DNA of 64,000 bases from Shewanella baltica (GCF_900456975.1 NZ_UGYM01000002.1:1922001-1986000); one strand, 5' to 3'. Counted from the stretch's first letter, positions 40,276 to 51,254 are shown. The notes: a model not told the origin generated them from the letters alone. Translations and numbers: made by a program.

Positions 40276-40306
40276 ACGAGCGTCCAATTGGACGCTCGTT
40301 TTTTTA
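40276..40306 (+). terminator. Rho-independent terminator of gyrA
   Basis: A perfect 10-bp stem ACGAGCGTCC / GGACGCTCGT (40276-40285, 40290-40299) with AATT loop and seven T's. Confidence 0.96.
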
Positions 40307-40395
40307 ATGGCATTGATTGTTGGTAGCATTATTCGTTTTAGAATGATTTCGTTTTATCAATACATACATGATGGTTGGGATTAAGGAGAGTGTCA

Positions 40396-41487
40396 GTGAG
40401 CGCGATTTATAATTTCTGTGCTGGACCTGCAATGTTACCCGCAGCGGTAATGAAAAAAGCACAACAGGAATTACTTGATTGGAATGGCCAAGGCGTTTCC
40501 GTGATGGAAATCAGCCACCGAAGTAAAGAGTTCATCGCGCTGACCGAGCAAGCCGAGTCCGATTTACGTGAACTGATGCAGATCCCTGCAAATTACCATG
40601 TGCTATTTATGCACGGCGGTGGTCGCGGACAGTTCTCTGCTGTCGTGAATAATTTTCTCGGTGAGCAGGGTAAAGCCCTGTATTTAGTCAGTGGTCAATG
40701 GTCATCAGCCGCGTTAGCAGAAGCGCAAAAACTGGCGGGTGAAGCACAGATTGATAGTCTGAATATTGTTGAAAAACACAATGGACTCAATGCGGTTGTC
40801 TTACCTGACTTACATAAAATCGATGCCGATTATCGCTATGTTCACTACTGTCCAAATGAGACTGTAGATGGTATCGAAATTTTTGATGAATTAGACTCAC
40901 CATGGCCGATTGTTGCCGATTTATCATCAACAATCATGTCCCGTGAAATCGACGTCAGCCGCTACGGCTTGATTTACGCCGGTGCGCAAAAGAACATAGG
41001 TCCATCGGGTCTGTCGATAGTGATAGTACGCGATGACATGTTAAAACTGCCGAGTTTACCGCAGTCGTCCATCATGGACTATCGTCTAGCCGTCGAGCAT
41101 GATTCTATGTTCAACACGCCACCAACCTTTGCTTGGTACCTTGCCGCTGAAGTCTTTGCTTGGCTGAAATCGACTGGCGGTATTTCGAGTATTGCGAAAA
41201 TTAATCAACAAAAAGCGCAGATGTTGTATCAATGCATTGATGGTAATGCTTTCTACCGTAATGGTGTTGTTGCAGCGAATCGCTCACAAATGAACGTGAC
41301 TTTCCAATTGGTCAACGAAGCGCTCGATAGTGAGTTCCTAAAGCAAGCCCAAATAGCTGGACTCGTTGCCTTAAAGGGCCATCGTATCGTAGGCGGCATG
41401 CGTGCTAGCCTTTACAATGCGATGCCACTCGATGGCATAGTTGCCTTGGTCAAGTTTATGAACGAGTTTGCGGCGAAACATAGCTAG
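40396..41487 (+). CDS. serC: Phosphoserine aminotransferase
   Basis: Transaminates 3-phosphohydroxypyruvate to phosphoserine (serine pathway) and the analogous step of pyridoxal-phosphate synthesis. I chose the GTG at 40396: AAGGAG is seven bases upstream and the product begins [15 protein letters not shown], the conserved N-terminus, giving 363 residues. The PLP Lys is in '[15 protein letters not shown]' and '[11 protein letters not shown]' binds phosphate. A terminator separates it from the LysR gene. Confidence 0.97.
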   Translation: MSAIYNFCAGPAMLPAAVMKKAQQELLDWNGQGVSVMEISHRSKEFIALTEQAESDLRELMQIPANYHVLFMHGGGRGQFSAVVNNFLGEQGKALYLVSGQWSSAALAEAQKLAGEAQIDSLNIVEKHNGLNAVVLPDLHKIDADYRYVHYCPNETVDGIEIFDELDSPWPIVADLSSTIMSREIDVSRYGLIYAGAQKNIGPSGLSIVIVRDDMLKLPSLPQSSIMDYRLAVEHDSMFNTPPTFAWYLAAEVFAWLKSTGGISSIAKINQQKAQMLYQCIDGNAFYRNGVVAANRSQMNVTFQLVNEALDSEFLKQAQIAGLVALKGHRIVGGMRASLYNAMPLDGIVALVKFMNEFAAKHS

Positions 41488-41900
41488 GCTTAGCTATCTA
41501 TATAGTCACTCACTAGCTTGCGGCGCTTAGTGCCTAGGCTTTGCTGCCTGCAGATAAACGTTATGCTTATTGAATGTTTATCATCTGCTAGCCATTCCAA
41601 GTTAGCTATCCAAAGTTAGACATCCAAAAGCGAATGCTCAAATGCATTCGCTTTTTTGTTGGCTGTAATTTATCGATTATTGGCGTTAAGCAAGATGACC
41701 TTGGGAAGAACCTTATATTAAAGATAACTTGGATTAGACATGGCTTGAATTAGAGAGAGCAGTGAGCAAGCCTGTGAGCTGACGCGCATTACTGGGGAAT
41801 ATTCTCAGCAATATGTTTGGTTGGTTGGATGCTATTGTTTATCATGCTTAAAAGTACGCGTTTGAGTGTGCATAGAAGATAAACCAATAGGATGTTACAG
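41488..41900. other. serC-LysR intergenic region
   Basis: About 410 bp. It holds the serC terminator and a TTAGTGC word at 41527-41533, the complement of the heptamer array unit at 1207-1262. No ORF was found. The LysR promoter should be in the last 200 bp. Confidence 0.6.
41626..41657 (+). terminator. Rho-independent terminator downstream of serC
   Basis: A 12-bp stem AAAAGCGAATGC / GCATTCGCTTTT (41626-41637, 41644-41655), then T's. It lies 140 bp after the serC stop. Confidence 0.93.
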
Positions 41901-42821
41901 ATGGATTTGGCCAAGCTTTCGCGCATTAGTATGAAGCATTTGATCACTTTGCATGTGATGCTCGATACTCTGAGCGTAACCGCCAGCGCCGAACGATTAT
42001 GTCTTAGCCCCTCATCCGTCAGTAAAACCTTAAGCCAGCTCAGGGACAGTTTGAACGATGAACTGTTCTACCGTAACGGCAACTCACTGGTTGCCACACC
42101 TTTGGCAAGACGATTAGGCCCAAGCGTGCAGCAAATGATCAATGATATGAATCAGATCATGAGTCAAGATGCGTTTAATCCAGCCCATTTTGAGGGGCGT
42201 TTTTCGCTTGCGATGCGCGAAAGCACCTTTGAACTGCTGGCCGCCAAATTAAGTGCCCATATTCTGAGCTTGGCTCCTAATATCCATCTCGATATTTATG
42301 GCAAAGACAATATCGGTTTCGATGGACTTATCAAAGGCTCGTTAGATTTTGTGCTGTTACCTCACGATCTGAGCCAACCTAATTATCTTCAAGACGATCT
42401 GGTGTGGGAAACCTTATTCAGCGATGAAATGGTCTGCCTGATGAATTCATCCCATCCCTTGGCTAAACAGCCGCAGATTAGCTTCGATGATTATCTGAGT
42501 TATCGCCATATCGGCATTACGGACACAGATTTGAGTACGCCATTTTTTGATATTTTGCTCGCCCAGCAATCTAAAAAACGCGCCGTACCCATTTCGGTCC
42601 CTGACTTTGGTAGCGCAGCGTTAATGTGTCACCACAGTGAACTGCTTTTCACCTGCTCGCGCCGTTGGGCATCTATTGCCAGCCAAGCTAAAGGCTTAAC
42701 CGTCAAGTCCTTACCGATAGAATATGGCAAAGTGGCTTACAGTCTCGTTTGGCATCGACAAAGCATGAAGGATCCCGCGCTGCGCTGGCTTTACGAGCAA
42801 ATTTTGCTTTGCAGTCGCTAA
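41901..42821 (+). CDS. LysR-family transcriptional regulator
   Basis: 306 residues from the ATG at 41901, which has AGGA eight bases upstream; an ATG at 41892 would add three residues. The N-terminal HTH is 'ASAERLCLSPSSVSKTLSQL'. A periplasmic-binding-like effector domain follows from about residue 95, starting 'FSLAMRESTFELLAAKL' as in the NodD/LeuO-type branch. Its last four bases overlap the end of the convergent yjjW gene. A link to yjjI/yjjW control is possible by proximity but not shown. Confidence 0.88.
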   Translation: MDLAKLSRISMKHLITLHVMLDTLSVTASAERLCLSPSSVSKTLSQLRDSLNDELFYRNGNSLVATPLARRLGPSVQQMINDMNQIMSQDAFNPAHFEGRFSLAMRESTFELLAAKLSAHILSLAPNIHLDIYGKDNIGFDGLIKGSLDFVLLPHDLSQPNYLQDDLVWETLFSDEMVCLMNSSHPLAKQPQISFDDYLSYRHIGITDTDLSTPFFDILLAQQSKKRAVPISVPDFGSAALMCHHSELLFTCSRRWASIASQAKGLTVKSLPIEYGKVAYSLVWHRQSMKDPALRWLYEQILLCSR

Positions 42822-43678
42822 ATATAGCAAGAGGGTAAGATAAGATTGGTGACGCCTCGCTTTGCAAGCTTTGCGGCTAAGCGTTCAATATCGGCTTGTG
42901 TGCAGCTTGGCCACGTTAACGCGTCGTCGACAACGCCATGGTGGTGAAAGGCATTTAACTTGACCCGTGTATCCGCACCTAGCTGAAGCAAATAGGTCGC
43001 CAGCGCTTCTATTTCCTGTTCATAATCTGTGATACTCGGAATGTGCAGCAATCTCACCTCATACAGTTTTTGCTGCTGCGCCAATAGCTGAATGGATTTG
43101 AACACGGCATGGTTGTCCCGACCAGTAATGTATCTATGGGTATCTTGCTGCCACGCTTTAAGATCCACCATAGCGCCATCTAAAAACGGCAGCAGTTTAT
43201 GCCAACCGGTTAGATTCAAACTGCCATTGGTGTCGAGCATGCAACTCAAGTGTGATAACGACTCTGTCGCCTTAATTCCTTTAAACAACGCAAGAATAAA
43301 CGGTAGTTGCAGGCTCGCTTCGCCGCCGCTCACGGTAATACCATTAATAAAGTGACGCTGACTGTGCAGAATCCCTAGTATTTCTTCAACAGTGTAATGC
43401 GTGACCTTAGGGCTCGCTTGTTTCGGGCATACGGCAAGACAGGTATCGCATTGGCTACAACGCTCACTATCCCAGCGAATACGAGGCTTGTTATTGAGGT
43501 TTATCAATGTCAGCGCATTGTCAGGGCAGGTAGCGACACAATCGCCACAGGCATCGCACAACCCTATGGTATGTGGGTTGTGACAGTTTTTGCATTGGTA
43601 GTTGCAGCCCTGCAGGAATAATACGAGCCTGCTGCCAGGCCCGTCGACGCAGGAAAAGGGCAATAGCTGACTGACCAT
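42818..43678 (-). CDS. yjjW: Glycyl-radical activating enzyme YjjW (radical SAM)
   Basis: Installs the glycyl radical on its partner YjjI. From the ATG at 43678 (MVSQLLPFSCVDGPGSRLVL) it has 286 residues; an ATG at 43714 inside yjjI would add 12. The radical-SAM cluster motif CxxxCxxC is 'CNYQCKNCHNP'. Two ferredoxin-type 4Fe-4S inserts follow ('CDACGDCVATCP', 'CSQCDTCLAVCP'), as in auxiliary-cluster activases. 'TVSGGEASLQ' is the SAM-binding GGE motif. It immediately follows yjjI, with AGGCAAG before the chosen start. Expected to work anaerobically. Confidence 0.93.
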   Translation of the reverse strand: MVSQLLPFSCVDGPGSRLVLFLQGCNYQCKNCHNPHTIGLCDACGDCVATCPDNALTLINLNNKPRIRWDSERCSQCDTCLAVCPKQASPKVTHYTVEEILGILHSQRHFINGITVSGGEASLQLPFILALFKGIKATESLSHLSCMLDTNGSLNLTGWHKLLPFLDGAMVDLKAWQQDTHRYITGRDNHAVFKSIQLLAQQQKLYEVRLLHIPSITDYEQEIEALATYLLQLGADTRVKLNAFHHHGVVDDALTWPSCTQADIERLAAKLAKRGVTNLILPSCYI

Positions 43679-43685
43679 TACTTGC

Positions 43686-45248
43686 CTATTCAAATACACA
43701 AGGGGAGTGTTCATGGGCGATGACTCTTGCTTGGCGTTGTAATATTCCCGTATTAACCGCCGCTTCTGCGGCTAAGCCTGTGGTATTGAGGCGTGAGCCA
43801 CATTGCTTAAATGCTTCAATGTCCGAGCGTTTTACCATATAGCCGGTCACGCGCATTAAATCGTTAGAGGCGACATTGGCGGTAAATTCCCTAAAACCTA
43901 ACTCAAGCGCTGCTTTACACAGTTGGAACATGGCTTGCGGATTGGATTTTACGGTTTCATCGATAGTCAAAATATCGCTAATCCCCGCCGTATAAAACTG
44001 ATGATGTTGCGCTAAGGCTTGAATGTGAGCGATGGGATTAGGTTCAGTACCATAGGGAATGCGAACACCTGGGGTCACGTCTTTATCGATACTGATGCCG
44101 CCCTGTGAATGCAGCAGTGCTCGCCCATGGTAACCATACGCGACGGGTGTGGATTTCACTATGGCATCGAGCGTTGCAGAAATACGATAGCCCAGCTGAT
44201 TTGCATCCATTTCATGGCCATATTCAAGACCATTGCTAGCTCGTTTAGTTTGCTTAACTTCTCCACTGGCTGTTAATGATTGCAGAATATTCACCGCTTC
44301 CGCCATACCGTAAATGCCAAACATAGGCGCAAAACGCGACTCATCAATCAATTGTTCTTTAACTAAGAAGCTGTCAAAGAAGTGTGACTCTTGATGCAAA
44401 AATACCGAGCGCGCCTCGATAAGTTCAAAGGTGAGCGAGCTGTAATAGGGCAAGACAGCATCAAAAAAATCACTGATTGAATCGGCCTTTAACGCGACCT
44501 CTTTAAGATTGAGTCGAACCAAGGTATTGGCGCCGCCCGCTAACGGCAAGGCATTGTAGCAACTGACAATACCAAACCCGCGCTCATCAAACGCACTGGC
44601 ATGCAGTGGGTAATTCGCGATATGCGGCTTACTGCACTGACAAATATTGGTGGTCGCAAGCAGCAACAAATCATCTGGCGTGATGCTTGGGTCGTACATA
44701 AAGGTCAAATTGGGGGCAACTTGTTTTAATTCGGCATCAATGCGCAGTAAGGTGCGGCAAACTAGGTTATCGGTAGGACCAATATTCACGTGCATAAAGG
44801 CGTCAGGCAACGTCCTGTCGAGTATGATCCAGAACAGTTTAAGTTTACGATAAAGTGCCTCTGCATCCATTCCCTCGGTGAAAGGCATTAATATTTCATC
44901 CAGCTGACCTAGATACACTGGAATGTTAGTCACCGATGGCACGTGGTGATAAAGGATGGTTAAAGCATTGAGGGCTTCATCTAAATCCTGCGCCGGTGAA
45001 AGCTCTAAATATTCTGAACCTTGCTTTAGATAGCGGGCATAATCTGGCAACACATAGCGCGGTTTAAAAGGCGCATGGCCTTCAAACATATCGCAAATAA
45101 TACCGTCATTCATCGCGGCTTTTACTTCAGTCGATATCGGCATATAGGGCAAGCTCGCCTCTGCCTCCAACGCTAAATAGTTGGATTTTTGCTTAGGTGA
45201 AAGCTGCGGGTTGGTGACGATTTGCACTAATTTATCTTGTAATAGCAT
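43686..45248 (-). CDS. yjjI: Glycyl radical protein YjjI (DUF3029)
   Basis: 520 residues, shorter than pyruvate formate-lyase but full-length for YjjI. Near the C-terminus is 'LMRVTGYMVKRSDIE', corresponding to the RVxGY glycyl-radical loop of the superfamily; the Gly is the expected radical site. A candidate thiyl Cys pair is in 'TTNICQCSKPHIANY'. The substrate is not established. It forms a two-gene operon with the activase yjjW, which supports an oxygen-sensitive catalytic function. An Ala/Leu-rich N-terminal region carries no signal peptide, so the protein is cytoplasmic. Confidence 0.92.
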   Translation of the reverse strand: MLLQDKLVQIVTNPQLSPKQKSNYLALEAEASLPYMPISTEVKAAMNDGIICDMFEGHAPFKPRYVLPDYARYLKQGSEYLELSPAQDLDEALNALTILYHHVPSVTNIPVYLGQLDEILMPFTEGMDAEALYRKLKLFWIILDRTLPDAFMHVNIGPTDNLVCRTLLRIDAELKQVAPNLTFMYDPSITPDDLLLLATTNICQCSKPHIANYPLHASAFDERGFGIVSCYNALPLAGGANTLVRLNLKEVALKADSISDFFDAVLPYYSSLTFELIEARSVFLHQESHFFDSFLVKEQLIDESRFAPMFGIYGMAEAVNILQSLTASGEVKQTKRASNGLEYGHEMDANQLGYRISATLDAIVKSTPVAYGYHGRALLHSQGGISIDKDVTPGVRIPYGTEPNPIAHIQALAQHHQFYTAGISDILTIDETVKSNPQAMFQLCKAALELGFREFTANVASNDLMRVTGYMVKRSDIEAFKQCGSRLNTTGLAAEAAVNTGILQRQARVIAHEHSPCVFE

Positions 45249-45625
45249 GGCGGAATATCCACAAGTTCTATAATGACAACTAATCTACTGGGCGGCTCTG
45301 GCTTTAAAAAGTGAAAATAGCCGCAGCCCTGATTGATGAAATGGAAATCCGCCGACCGAGATCACAACTTGCGATTTATTGCATTAAACGACTGTTTTTT
45401 AAACGCGAGAAAGTAGTTTTTACCATTGAAAATAAAAGCTTGAACAGTGAGATTTGGCGTTGCTTGATAAGGTTTTGGGGATTTAGAACCGAAGGGAAGG
45501 TTTGTTAGCTCTGATGCAGTGGCATGATTGCAAAGCTTTAAGCTTGTAAGGGGTAAATAAACTCTGCTGCATCCTGAATCGTAGCAATACAGCAGAGTGA
45601 ACTGTGCAGATAAACTCAGTCGTGC
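45249..45625. other. yjjI upstream / aminotransferase downstream region
   Basis: 377 bp. The plus-strand frame 45311-45508 has no Shine-Dalgarno or recognisable domain and is not called. The region contains AAACGACTGTTT (45386-45397), a weak match to the operator half-sites before fadH. A 9-bp inverted repeat with a long loop (45561-45569 / 45590-45598) may end the minus-strand aminotransferase transcript. Confidence 0.6.
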
Positions 45626-46816
45626 TTAAAGCACTTTGGCGATCGATTGGGCTAAGTAATCGACGTTATCTTCACTGATCCCAGCAATACTGATGCGGCT
45701 TGAACCGACCATATAAATGCTGAATTCTTTTTGCAGGCGAGCCACTTGCTCTGGATTCACCCCGAGGAAGGAGAACATGCCTTTTTGGCGGGCGATAAAG
45801 CTAAAGTCACGGTCTACGCCATTGGCTTTAAGTTTATCGACTAAAATGGCGCGGTTGCCGTTAATGCGATCGCGCATTACTTTCAGCTCATCAAGCCATT
45901 CTTGGGTCAATTCTGCCGATCCTAAAATCGTTTCAACAATCGCGGCACCGTGGGCTGGCGGCATAGAGTAAAGGCAGCGAACCACATAAAGCAGCACAGA
46001 TTGCGCGACATTGGCGGTATTGGCATCTTTGGCAATCACAGAACACGAACCGATACGCTCACGGTACAAACCGAAGTTTTTCGAGCATGAGCTGCACAGG
46101 ATCATATTATCGACCGCTGCCGCCATTTTGCGCACGCCGTAGGCATCAATATCAACGCCATCACCAAAGCCTTGGTATGCCATGTCAATCAGTGGGGTAA
46201 AGCCTTGCTCTTTTGTCAGGGCAACCACTTTGTCCCATTGTTCTGTAGTTAAATCCATTCCGCTAGGGTTATGGCAACAGGCGTGGAATAACACCACATC
46301 ATCTGGACTCACTTGCGATAGTGCAGCAAGCATCTCATCAAATTTCAATGATTTGCTATCGTAGTCATAATACGGATAGGTTTTAACGGTAATGCCAGCC
46401 GCTTCAAACAAACCTATGTGGTTTGCCCAAGTTGGGTCGCTTACCCATAACACCGCATTCGGGTTGCAGCGTTTGATAAAATCTCCTGCCACGCGCAGTG
46501 CGCCAGTACCACCGGGTGTAGAAACGGTACGGATACGATTGGCGAGAATAGCACTGTGATTTGCACCAAAGGCTAATTCTGTCATTAAAGTGTTGAATTG
46601 TGGCGAGCCCGTTGGACCGATATACACTTTGGTGGTTTCGGTATCGAGACGGAATTTCTCGGCTTTTTTCACGCAGCTAAGGATCGGGGTCACGCCTGTA
46701 GGGTCTTTATAAACGCCCACACCTAAATCAACTTTTTGTGGGTGGGTGTCTTCGCGGTACTGAGTCAACAAGCCAAGGATGGGATCTGCTGGCATTGCGA
46801 TGAGTGAGTTAAACAT
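45626..46816 (-). CDS. aspC: Aspartate/aromatic amino acid aminotransferase
   Basis: A PLP-dependent class I transaminase of the AspC/TyrB type, 396 residues as usual. It opens MFNSLIAMPADPILGL with 'KVDLGVGVYKDPTGVTP'. The PLP-binding segments are 'TPGGTGALRVA' and 'FHACCHNPSG', and the Schiff-base Lys is in 'CSSCSKNFGLYRERIGS'. The C-terminal Arg that binds the alpha-carboxylate is in 'SSRISIAG'. Whether aspartate or aromatic substrates dominate cannot be read. No convincing TyrR box was found upstream. Confidence 0.93.
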   Translation of the reverse strand: MFNSLIAMPADPILGLLTQYREDTHPQKVDLGVGVYKDPTGVTPILSCVKKAEKFRLDTETTKVYIGPTGSPQFNTLMTELAFGANHSAILANRIRTVSTPGGTGALRVAGDFIKRCNPNAVLWVSDPTWANHIGLFEAAGITVKTYPYYDYDSKSLKFDEMLAALSQVSPDDVVLFHACCHNPSGMDLTTEQWDKVVALTKEQGFTPLIDMAYQGFGDGVDIDAYGVRKMAAAVDNMILCSSCSKNFGLYRERIGSCSVIAKDANTANVAQSVLLYVVRCLYSMPPAHGAAIVETILGSAELTQEWLDELKVMRDRINGNRAILVDKLKANGVDRDFSFIARQKGMFSFLGVNPEQVARLQKEFSIYMVGSSRISIAGISEDNVDYLAQSIAKVL

Positions 46817-47251
46817 AGCTCCATCTACCTTTCTGGTTATAGTGCAAACGTGATTGTTTGTATCAGATATGCGTTATTTATCGTTTGGGGCTTAGAATAG
46901 CGCGGAAAGGTAAAGTATTTAAAGTGAAAACTGTGATTACACGCCAGTTATCTTGGCAAAAAAGCCTGCCAAAAATACGGTTAAATCCTAAATTAACCGC
47001 TTAAATTTTGCGTTTTTGTTATTTTTACACTGAACTCAGTAAATAATCTGACCAAAAAGCCATTTTTCTCGAAAAAACGGTTGAATCCTTAGCGACAATC
47101 GGTAATTTTATAACGACGAAGCACCAACAAGGCCCCAATCTCCTTTTATTTGTAATCTTAACTTGACGCTGTGTAGCGTGAAGTTGCCATTTTGCGTATT
47201 CAGTCCGCGTGATCGTGATGATGACGCCCTATAGAGAAAGAAGATTTATTC
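46817..47251. other. aspC-aroA divergent intergenic region with direct repeat
   Basis: 435 bp without a gene. A 15-bp direct repeat ACGGTTRAATCCTWA occurs as TACGGTTAAATCCTA at 46976-46990 and ACGGTTGAATCCTTA at 47077-47091, about 100 bp apart. TTGGCA..TGCCAA forms a small inverted repeat near 46953-46972. Promoters for both divergent genes must be here. Confidence 0.6.
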
Positions 47252-48532
47252 ATGAAGCAATTACGTCTTGAACCTGTTGTGCAAGTCCGCGGTGAGATCA
47301 ATATTCCGGGCTCAAAAAGTATTTCAAATCGTGCCTTATTATTGGCCACCTTAGCCCAAGGCACGACCACGCTCACCAATCTGCTCGACTCAGATGATAT
47401 TCGCCACATGCTGGCCTCCCTCAAGCAGTTAGGGGTGAACTATCGTTTATCGCAAAACAATACTGTGTGTGAACTTGATGGCTTAGGCGGTGTGATTTCC
47501 TCAGAATCTGCGCAGGAATTGTTTTTAGGCAATGCGGGCACAGCAATGCGCCCCTTGTGCGCCGCCTTAACCTTAGGCCAAGGCGAATTTACCCTCATGG
47601 GCGAACCGCGCATGGAAGAGCGCCCGATTGGCGACTTAGTCGATGCCTTAAGGCAACTCGGTGCCAATGTCGTTTATCTTAAAAATGACGGTTTCCCACC
47701 GCTGACGATTAATGCAACGGGTCTTAATGGCGGCGATGTTGAGATTGCGGGTGACTTATCAAGCCAATTTTTAACCGCATTATTGATGGTGGCGCCGCTT
47801 GCAAAGGGCAGTGTGAATATCCATGTCAAAGGCGAGTTAGTTTCTAAGCCGTATATTGATATTACACTGGCCCTGATGGCGCAATTTGGCGTAACTGTCA
47901 TCAACCATGACTATGCCCGTTTTGAGATTGTTGCAGGCCAGCGTTATGTATCACCGGGTAAAGTGCTGGTCGAAGGCGATGCGTCATCGGCATCGTATTT
48001 CCTCGCCGCAGGGGCGATTAAGGGCGGTGAAGTCAAAGTCACCGGTGTGGGTCGTTTAAGTATTCAAGGCGATGTGAAATTTGCCGATGTGCTTGAAAAA
48101 ATGGGCGCAGATATCGAGTGGGGCGATGACTATATTATTGCCCGTGGCTCTCAGTTAACGGCCGTTGATTTAGACATGAACCACATTCCCGATGCGGCCA
48201 TGACCATTGCAACCGCCGCCTTATTTGCTAAAGGCACGACGGTTATTCGCAATATCTATAACTGGCGTATTAAAGAGACCGACCGCTTAGCGGCTATGGC
48301 GACGGAATTACGTAAAGTCGGCGCCGAGGTTGAAGAGGGTAACGATTACATTAAAATCACCCCGCCTGCGGTGATTAACACCGCAGAAATTGATACCTAC
48401 AACGATCACCGCATGGCCATGTGTTTTTCTATGCTGGCATTTGCCGATTGCGGTATTACCATCAATGATCCTGATTGCACTTCTAAAACATTCCCCGACT
48501 ACTTTAAGCAGTTTGCGAGTCTGCAAGGCTAA
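47252..48532 (+). CDS. aroA: 3-phosphoshikimate 1-carboxyvinyltransferase (EPSP synthase)
   Basis: Makes EPSP from shikimate-3-phosphate and PEP in chorismate synthesis. 426 residues. Substrate-binding markers are '[20 protein letters not shown]', '[16 protein letters not shown]' (class I, Gly and Pro retained, so glyphosate-sensitive type), '[18 protein letters not shown]' and '[19 protein letters not shown]'. It is followed by cmk at 186 bp, the conserved gammaproteobacterial order serC-aroA-cmk-rpsA, though serC is 6 kb away here. Confidence 0.98.
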   Translation: MKQLRLEPVVQVRGEINIPGSKSISNRALLLATLAQGTTTLTNLLDSDDIRHMLASLKQLGVNYRLSQNNTVCELDGLGGVISSESAQELFLGNAGTAMRPLCAALTLGQGEFTLMGEPRMEERPIGDLVDALRQLGANVVYLKNDGFPPLTINATGLNGGDVEIAGDLSSQFLTALLMVAPLAKGSVNIHVKGELVSKPYIDITLALMAQFGVTVINHDYARFEIVAGQRYVSPGKVLVEGDASSASYFLAAGAIKGGEVKVTGVGRLSIQGDVKFADVLEKMGADIEWGDDYIIARGSQLTAVDLDMNHIPDAAMTIATAALFAKGTTVIRNIYNWRIKETDRLAAMATELRKVGAEVEEGNDYIKITPPAVINTAEIDTYNDHRMAMCFSMLAFADCGITINDPDCTSKTFPDYFKQFASLQG

Positions 48533-48718
48533 GTCCGTTTGTTTCGTTATTGTAACAACAAGTGATGTCAAGAATAGTCAGCCGTATTTACGCGGCTGCT
48601 AATCTTCATAAAAAATCCACGGATTTTGTTTGTCTTTTGTTGTACAATGCTGCGCGCTCATTTTCGGGGGCTCACTTGATGAACTCACGGATGATGGTTA
48701 TTTTTTGCGGAGGAATGT

Positions 48719-49411
48719 ATGTCTGAACGGGCTCCTGTAGTCACAATCGACGGCCCAAGTGGTGCTGGCAAAGGTACAATTAGTCAATTATTGGCTCAGC
48801 ATCTAGGTTGGCAACTACTTGATAGTGGTGCTATTTACCGAGTTCTTGCGCTTGCTGCAATTCATCACAACGTTGAACTGGAAAATGAAGAATCGATCAC
48901 GCTGTTAGCGGCACACCTCGATGTGAAGTTTTTAACAGGCAATGATACCGATCCGGTTCAAGTGATATTGGAAGGTGAAGACGTCACCACCGACATTCGC
49001 ACTCAAGAGTGCTCGAATGCCGCTTCAAAAGTCGCCGCGTTTCCACGGGTGAGAGAAGCATTATTACGTCGTCAACGGGCCTTTAAAACGGCGCCAGGAT
49101 TAATTGCCGATGGTCGCGACATGGGAACTGTGGTTTTCCCAAGTGCGCCGGCAAAATTATATTTAACCGCCTCAGCTGAAGAGCGTGCCCAAAGACGCTA
49201 TAATCAGTTGCAGGACAAGGGCTTCGATGTTAATATCGAGCGCCTTTTAAGTGAAATTATCGAACGTGATGACCGCGATATGAATCGTCCGGTGGCTCCT
49301 TTAGTCCCCGCCGAGGACGCGCTCATTATCGATACAAGCGGAAAGGGTATTGATGAAGTGTTAGCGCTTGCGCTTAACTTTATCAACCAAAAATTATCCG
49401 ACACTAACTAA
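48719..49411 (+). CDS. cmk: Cytidylate kinase
   Basis: Phosphorylates CMP and dCMP. 230 residues; P-loop '[19 protein letters not shown]', substrate-binding '[13 protein letters not shown]', and '[20 protein letters not shown]'. The start ATG follows GCGGAGGAA. It belongs to the cmk-rpsA-ihfB block and rpsA starts 102 bp downstream. Confidence 0.98.
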   Translation: MSERAPVVTIDGPSGAGKGTISQLLAQHLGWQLLDSGAIYRVLALAAIHHNVELENEESITLLAAHLDVKFLTGNDTDPVQVILEGEDVTTDIRTQECSNAASKVAAFPRVREALLRRQRAFKTAPGLIADGRDMGTVVFPSAPAKLYLTASAEERAQRRYNQLQDKGFDVNIERLLSEIIERDDRDMNRPVAPLVPAEDALIIDTSGKGIDEVLALALNFINQKLSDTN

Positions 49412-49513
49412 GTTAGCCCACCGGATAGGTATTCGTATTATGGATGATACGGATAATTTGACTGACTCCACGTCTAGGACGGACAGTGGTTTAATAAAGA
49501 AAGTAACCTAAAC

Positions 49514-51181
49514 ATGACTGAATCTTTTGCTGATCTATTTGAACAATCCCTTCAAACTCTGGAATTCCGTCCAGGTTCTATCGTTCGTGGTACTGTTGTA
49601 TCAATCAAAAACGGTATGGTACTGGTTGACGCGGGTCTGAAGTCTGAAAGCCCAATCCCAGCTGAACAATTCAAAAACGCTCAAGGTGTTTTAGAAATCG
49701 CTGTTGGTGATGAAGTTGACGTAGCTCTTGACTCTGTTGAAGACGGCTTCGGTGAGACTCAACTGTCTCGCGAAAAAGCGAAACGTCATGAAGCTTGGAT
49801 CGTTCTGGAAAAAGCTTATGAAGATGCTGAAACTGTAATCGGTATCATCAATGGTAAAGTTAAAGGCGGTTTCACTGTTGAATTAAACGGTATCCGTGCC
49901 TTCTTACCAGGTTCTCTAGTTGACGTGCGCCCAGTTCGCGACACCGCTCACTTAGAGTACAAAGAATTAGAATTCAAAGTTATCAAGCTAGACCAGAAGC
50001 GTAACAACGTTGTTGTTTCTCGTCGTGCAGTTATCGAATCAGAAAGCAGCGCTGAGCGTGATGCACTGTTAGAAAACCTGCAAGAAGGTCAAGCAGTTAA
50101 GGGTATCGTTAAGAACCTGACTGACTACGGTGCATTCGTAGATTTAGGTGGTGTTGACGGTCTGCTACATATCACAGATATGGCGTGGAAACGTGTTAAA
50201 CATCCATCAGAAATCGTCAATGTTGGCGATGAAATCAACGTTAAAGTACTGAAGTACGATCGTGAGCGCACTCGTGTGTCTCTAGGTCTGAAACAACTTG
50301 GCGAAGATCCATGGTTAGAAATCAGCAAACGCTACCCAGAAAACACACGTTTAACTGGTCGCGTTACTAACCTAACTGACTACGGTTGCTTCGTAGAAAT
50401 CGAAGAAGGCGTTGAAGGTCTGGTTCACGTTTCTGAAATGGATTGGACTAACAAGAACATTCACCCATCTAAAGTTGTTAACTTAGGTGATGAAGTTGAA
50501 GTTCTGGTTCTGGACATCGATGAAGAGCGTCGTCGTATTTCTCTTGGTCTGAAACAATGTAAGACCAATCCATGGGATGACTTCGCAACTCGTTACAACA
50601 AAGGCGACAAGGTTTCTGGTAAGATCAAGTCAATCACTGACTTCGGTATCTTTATCGGTCTTGACGGCGGTATCGATGGTCTAGTTCACCTGTCTGACAT
50701 CTCTTGGAACGGTACTGGCGAAGACGCAGTTTCTGAATACAAGAAAGGCGATGAAATCCATGCAGTGGTTCTGTCTGTAGATCCAGAGCGTGAGCGCATC
50801 AGCTTAGGTGTTAAGCAAACTGAAGATGATCCATTCAACGCATACTTGGCTGACAAGAAGAAAGGTACTATCGTAAACGGTACTGTTTCTGCTGTTGATG
50901 CTAAAGGTGTAACTGTTGAACTGGCTGACACTGTTGAAGGTTACATCCGTGTAGCTGACATTTCACGTGAGCGTATCGAAGATGCATCTACTGTCTATAA
51001 TGTAGGTGATGCAATCGAAGCTAAGTTCATGGGTGTTGACCGTAAGAACCGCTCTATCAGCCTGTCAATCAAAGCGAAAGACGAAGCTGAAGAGAAAGAA
51101 GTAATGGCGACTCTGAACAAACAAGATGACGCTGTTATTAGCAATGCAATGGCTGAAGCGTTTAAAGCAGCTCGTAAATAA
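49514..51181 (+). CDS. rpsA: 30S ribosomal protein S1
   Basis: The mRNA-binding protein of the 30S subunit. 555 residues in six S1 (OB-fold) repeats: the first two bind the ribosome and the last four bind RNA. Repeat signatures include '[20 protein letters not shown]', '[20 protein letters not shown]' and '[20 protein letters not shown]'. Codon use is strongly biased as in highly expressed genes. The AT-rich 100-bp leader lacks a strong Shine-Dalgarno, which is normal for autoregulated rpsA. Confidence 0.99.
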   Translation: MTESFADLFEQSLQTLEFRPGSIVRGTVVSIKNGMVLVDAGLKSESPIPAEQFKNAQGVLEIAVGDEVDVALDSVEDGFGETQLSREKAKRHEAWIVLEKAYEDAETVIGIINGKVKGGFTVELNGIRAFLPGSLVDVRPVRDTAHLEYKELEFKVIKLDQKRNNVVVSRRAVIESESSAERDALLENLQEGQAVKGIVKNLTDYGAFVDLGGVDGLLHITDMAWKRVKHPSEIVNVGDEINVKVLKYDRERTRVSLGLKQLGEDPWLEISKRYPENTRLTGRVTNLTDYGCFVEIEEGVEGLVHVSEMDWTNKNIHPSKVVNLGDEVEVLVLDIDEERRRISLGLKQCKTNPWDDFATRYNKGDKVSGKIKSITDFGIFIGLDGGIDGLVHLSDISWNGTGEDAVSEYKKGDEIHAVVLSVDPERERISLGVKQTEDDPFNAYLADKKKGTIVNGTVSAVDAKGVTVELADTVEGYIRVADISRERIEDASTVYNVGDAIEAKFMGVDRKNRSISLSIKAKDEAEEKEVMATLNKQDDAVISNAMAEAFKAARK

Positions 51182-51254
51182 TCGCCTGTTGTTTGGGGAG
51201 ACTTCTCTCCCCATTAGGCGACTGTGTTTGGCTTGATAATAGGGGATAGCTAGG

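Noticed and set aside
45386..45397. AAACGACTGTTT as a third fatty-acid operator before yjjI
   Set aside because: Only the core matches; flanks are not symmetric, it lies 138 bp from the gene and the pathway link is lacking.
45311..45508. Plus-strand 65-residue frame upstream of yjjI
   Set aside because: No ribosome site, no recognisable domain and amino-acid make-up typical of random AT-rich sequence.
46817..46930. TyrR box before the aminotransferase
   Set aside because: GGTAAAGTATTTAAAG has wrong spacing and half-sites compared with TGTAAA-N6-TTTACA.
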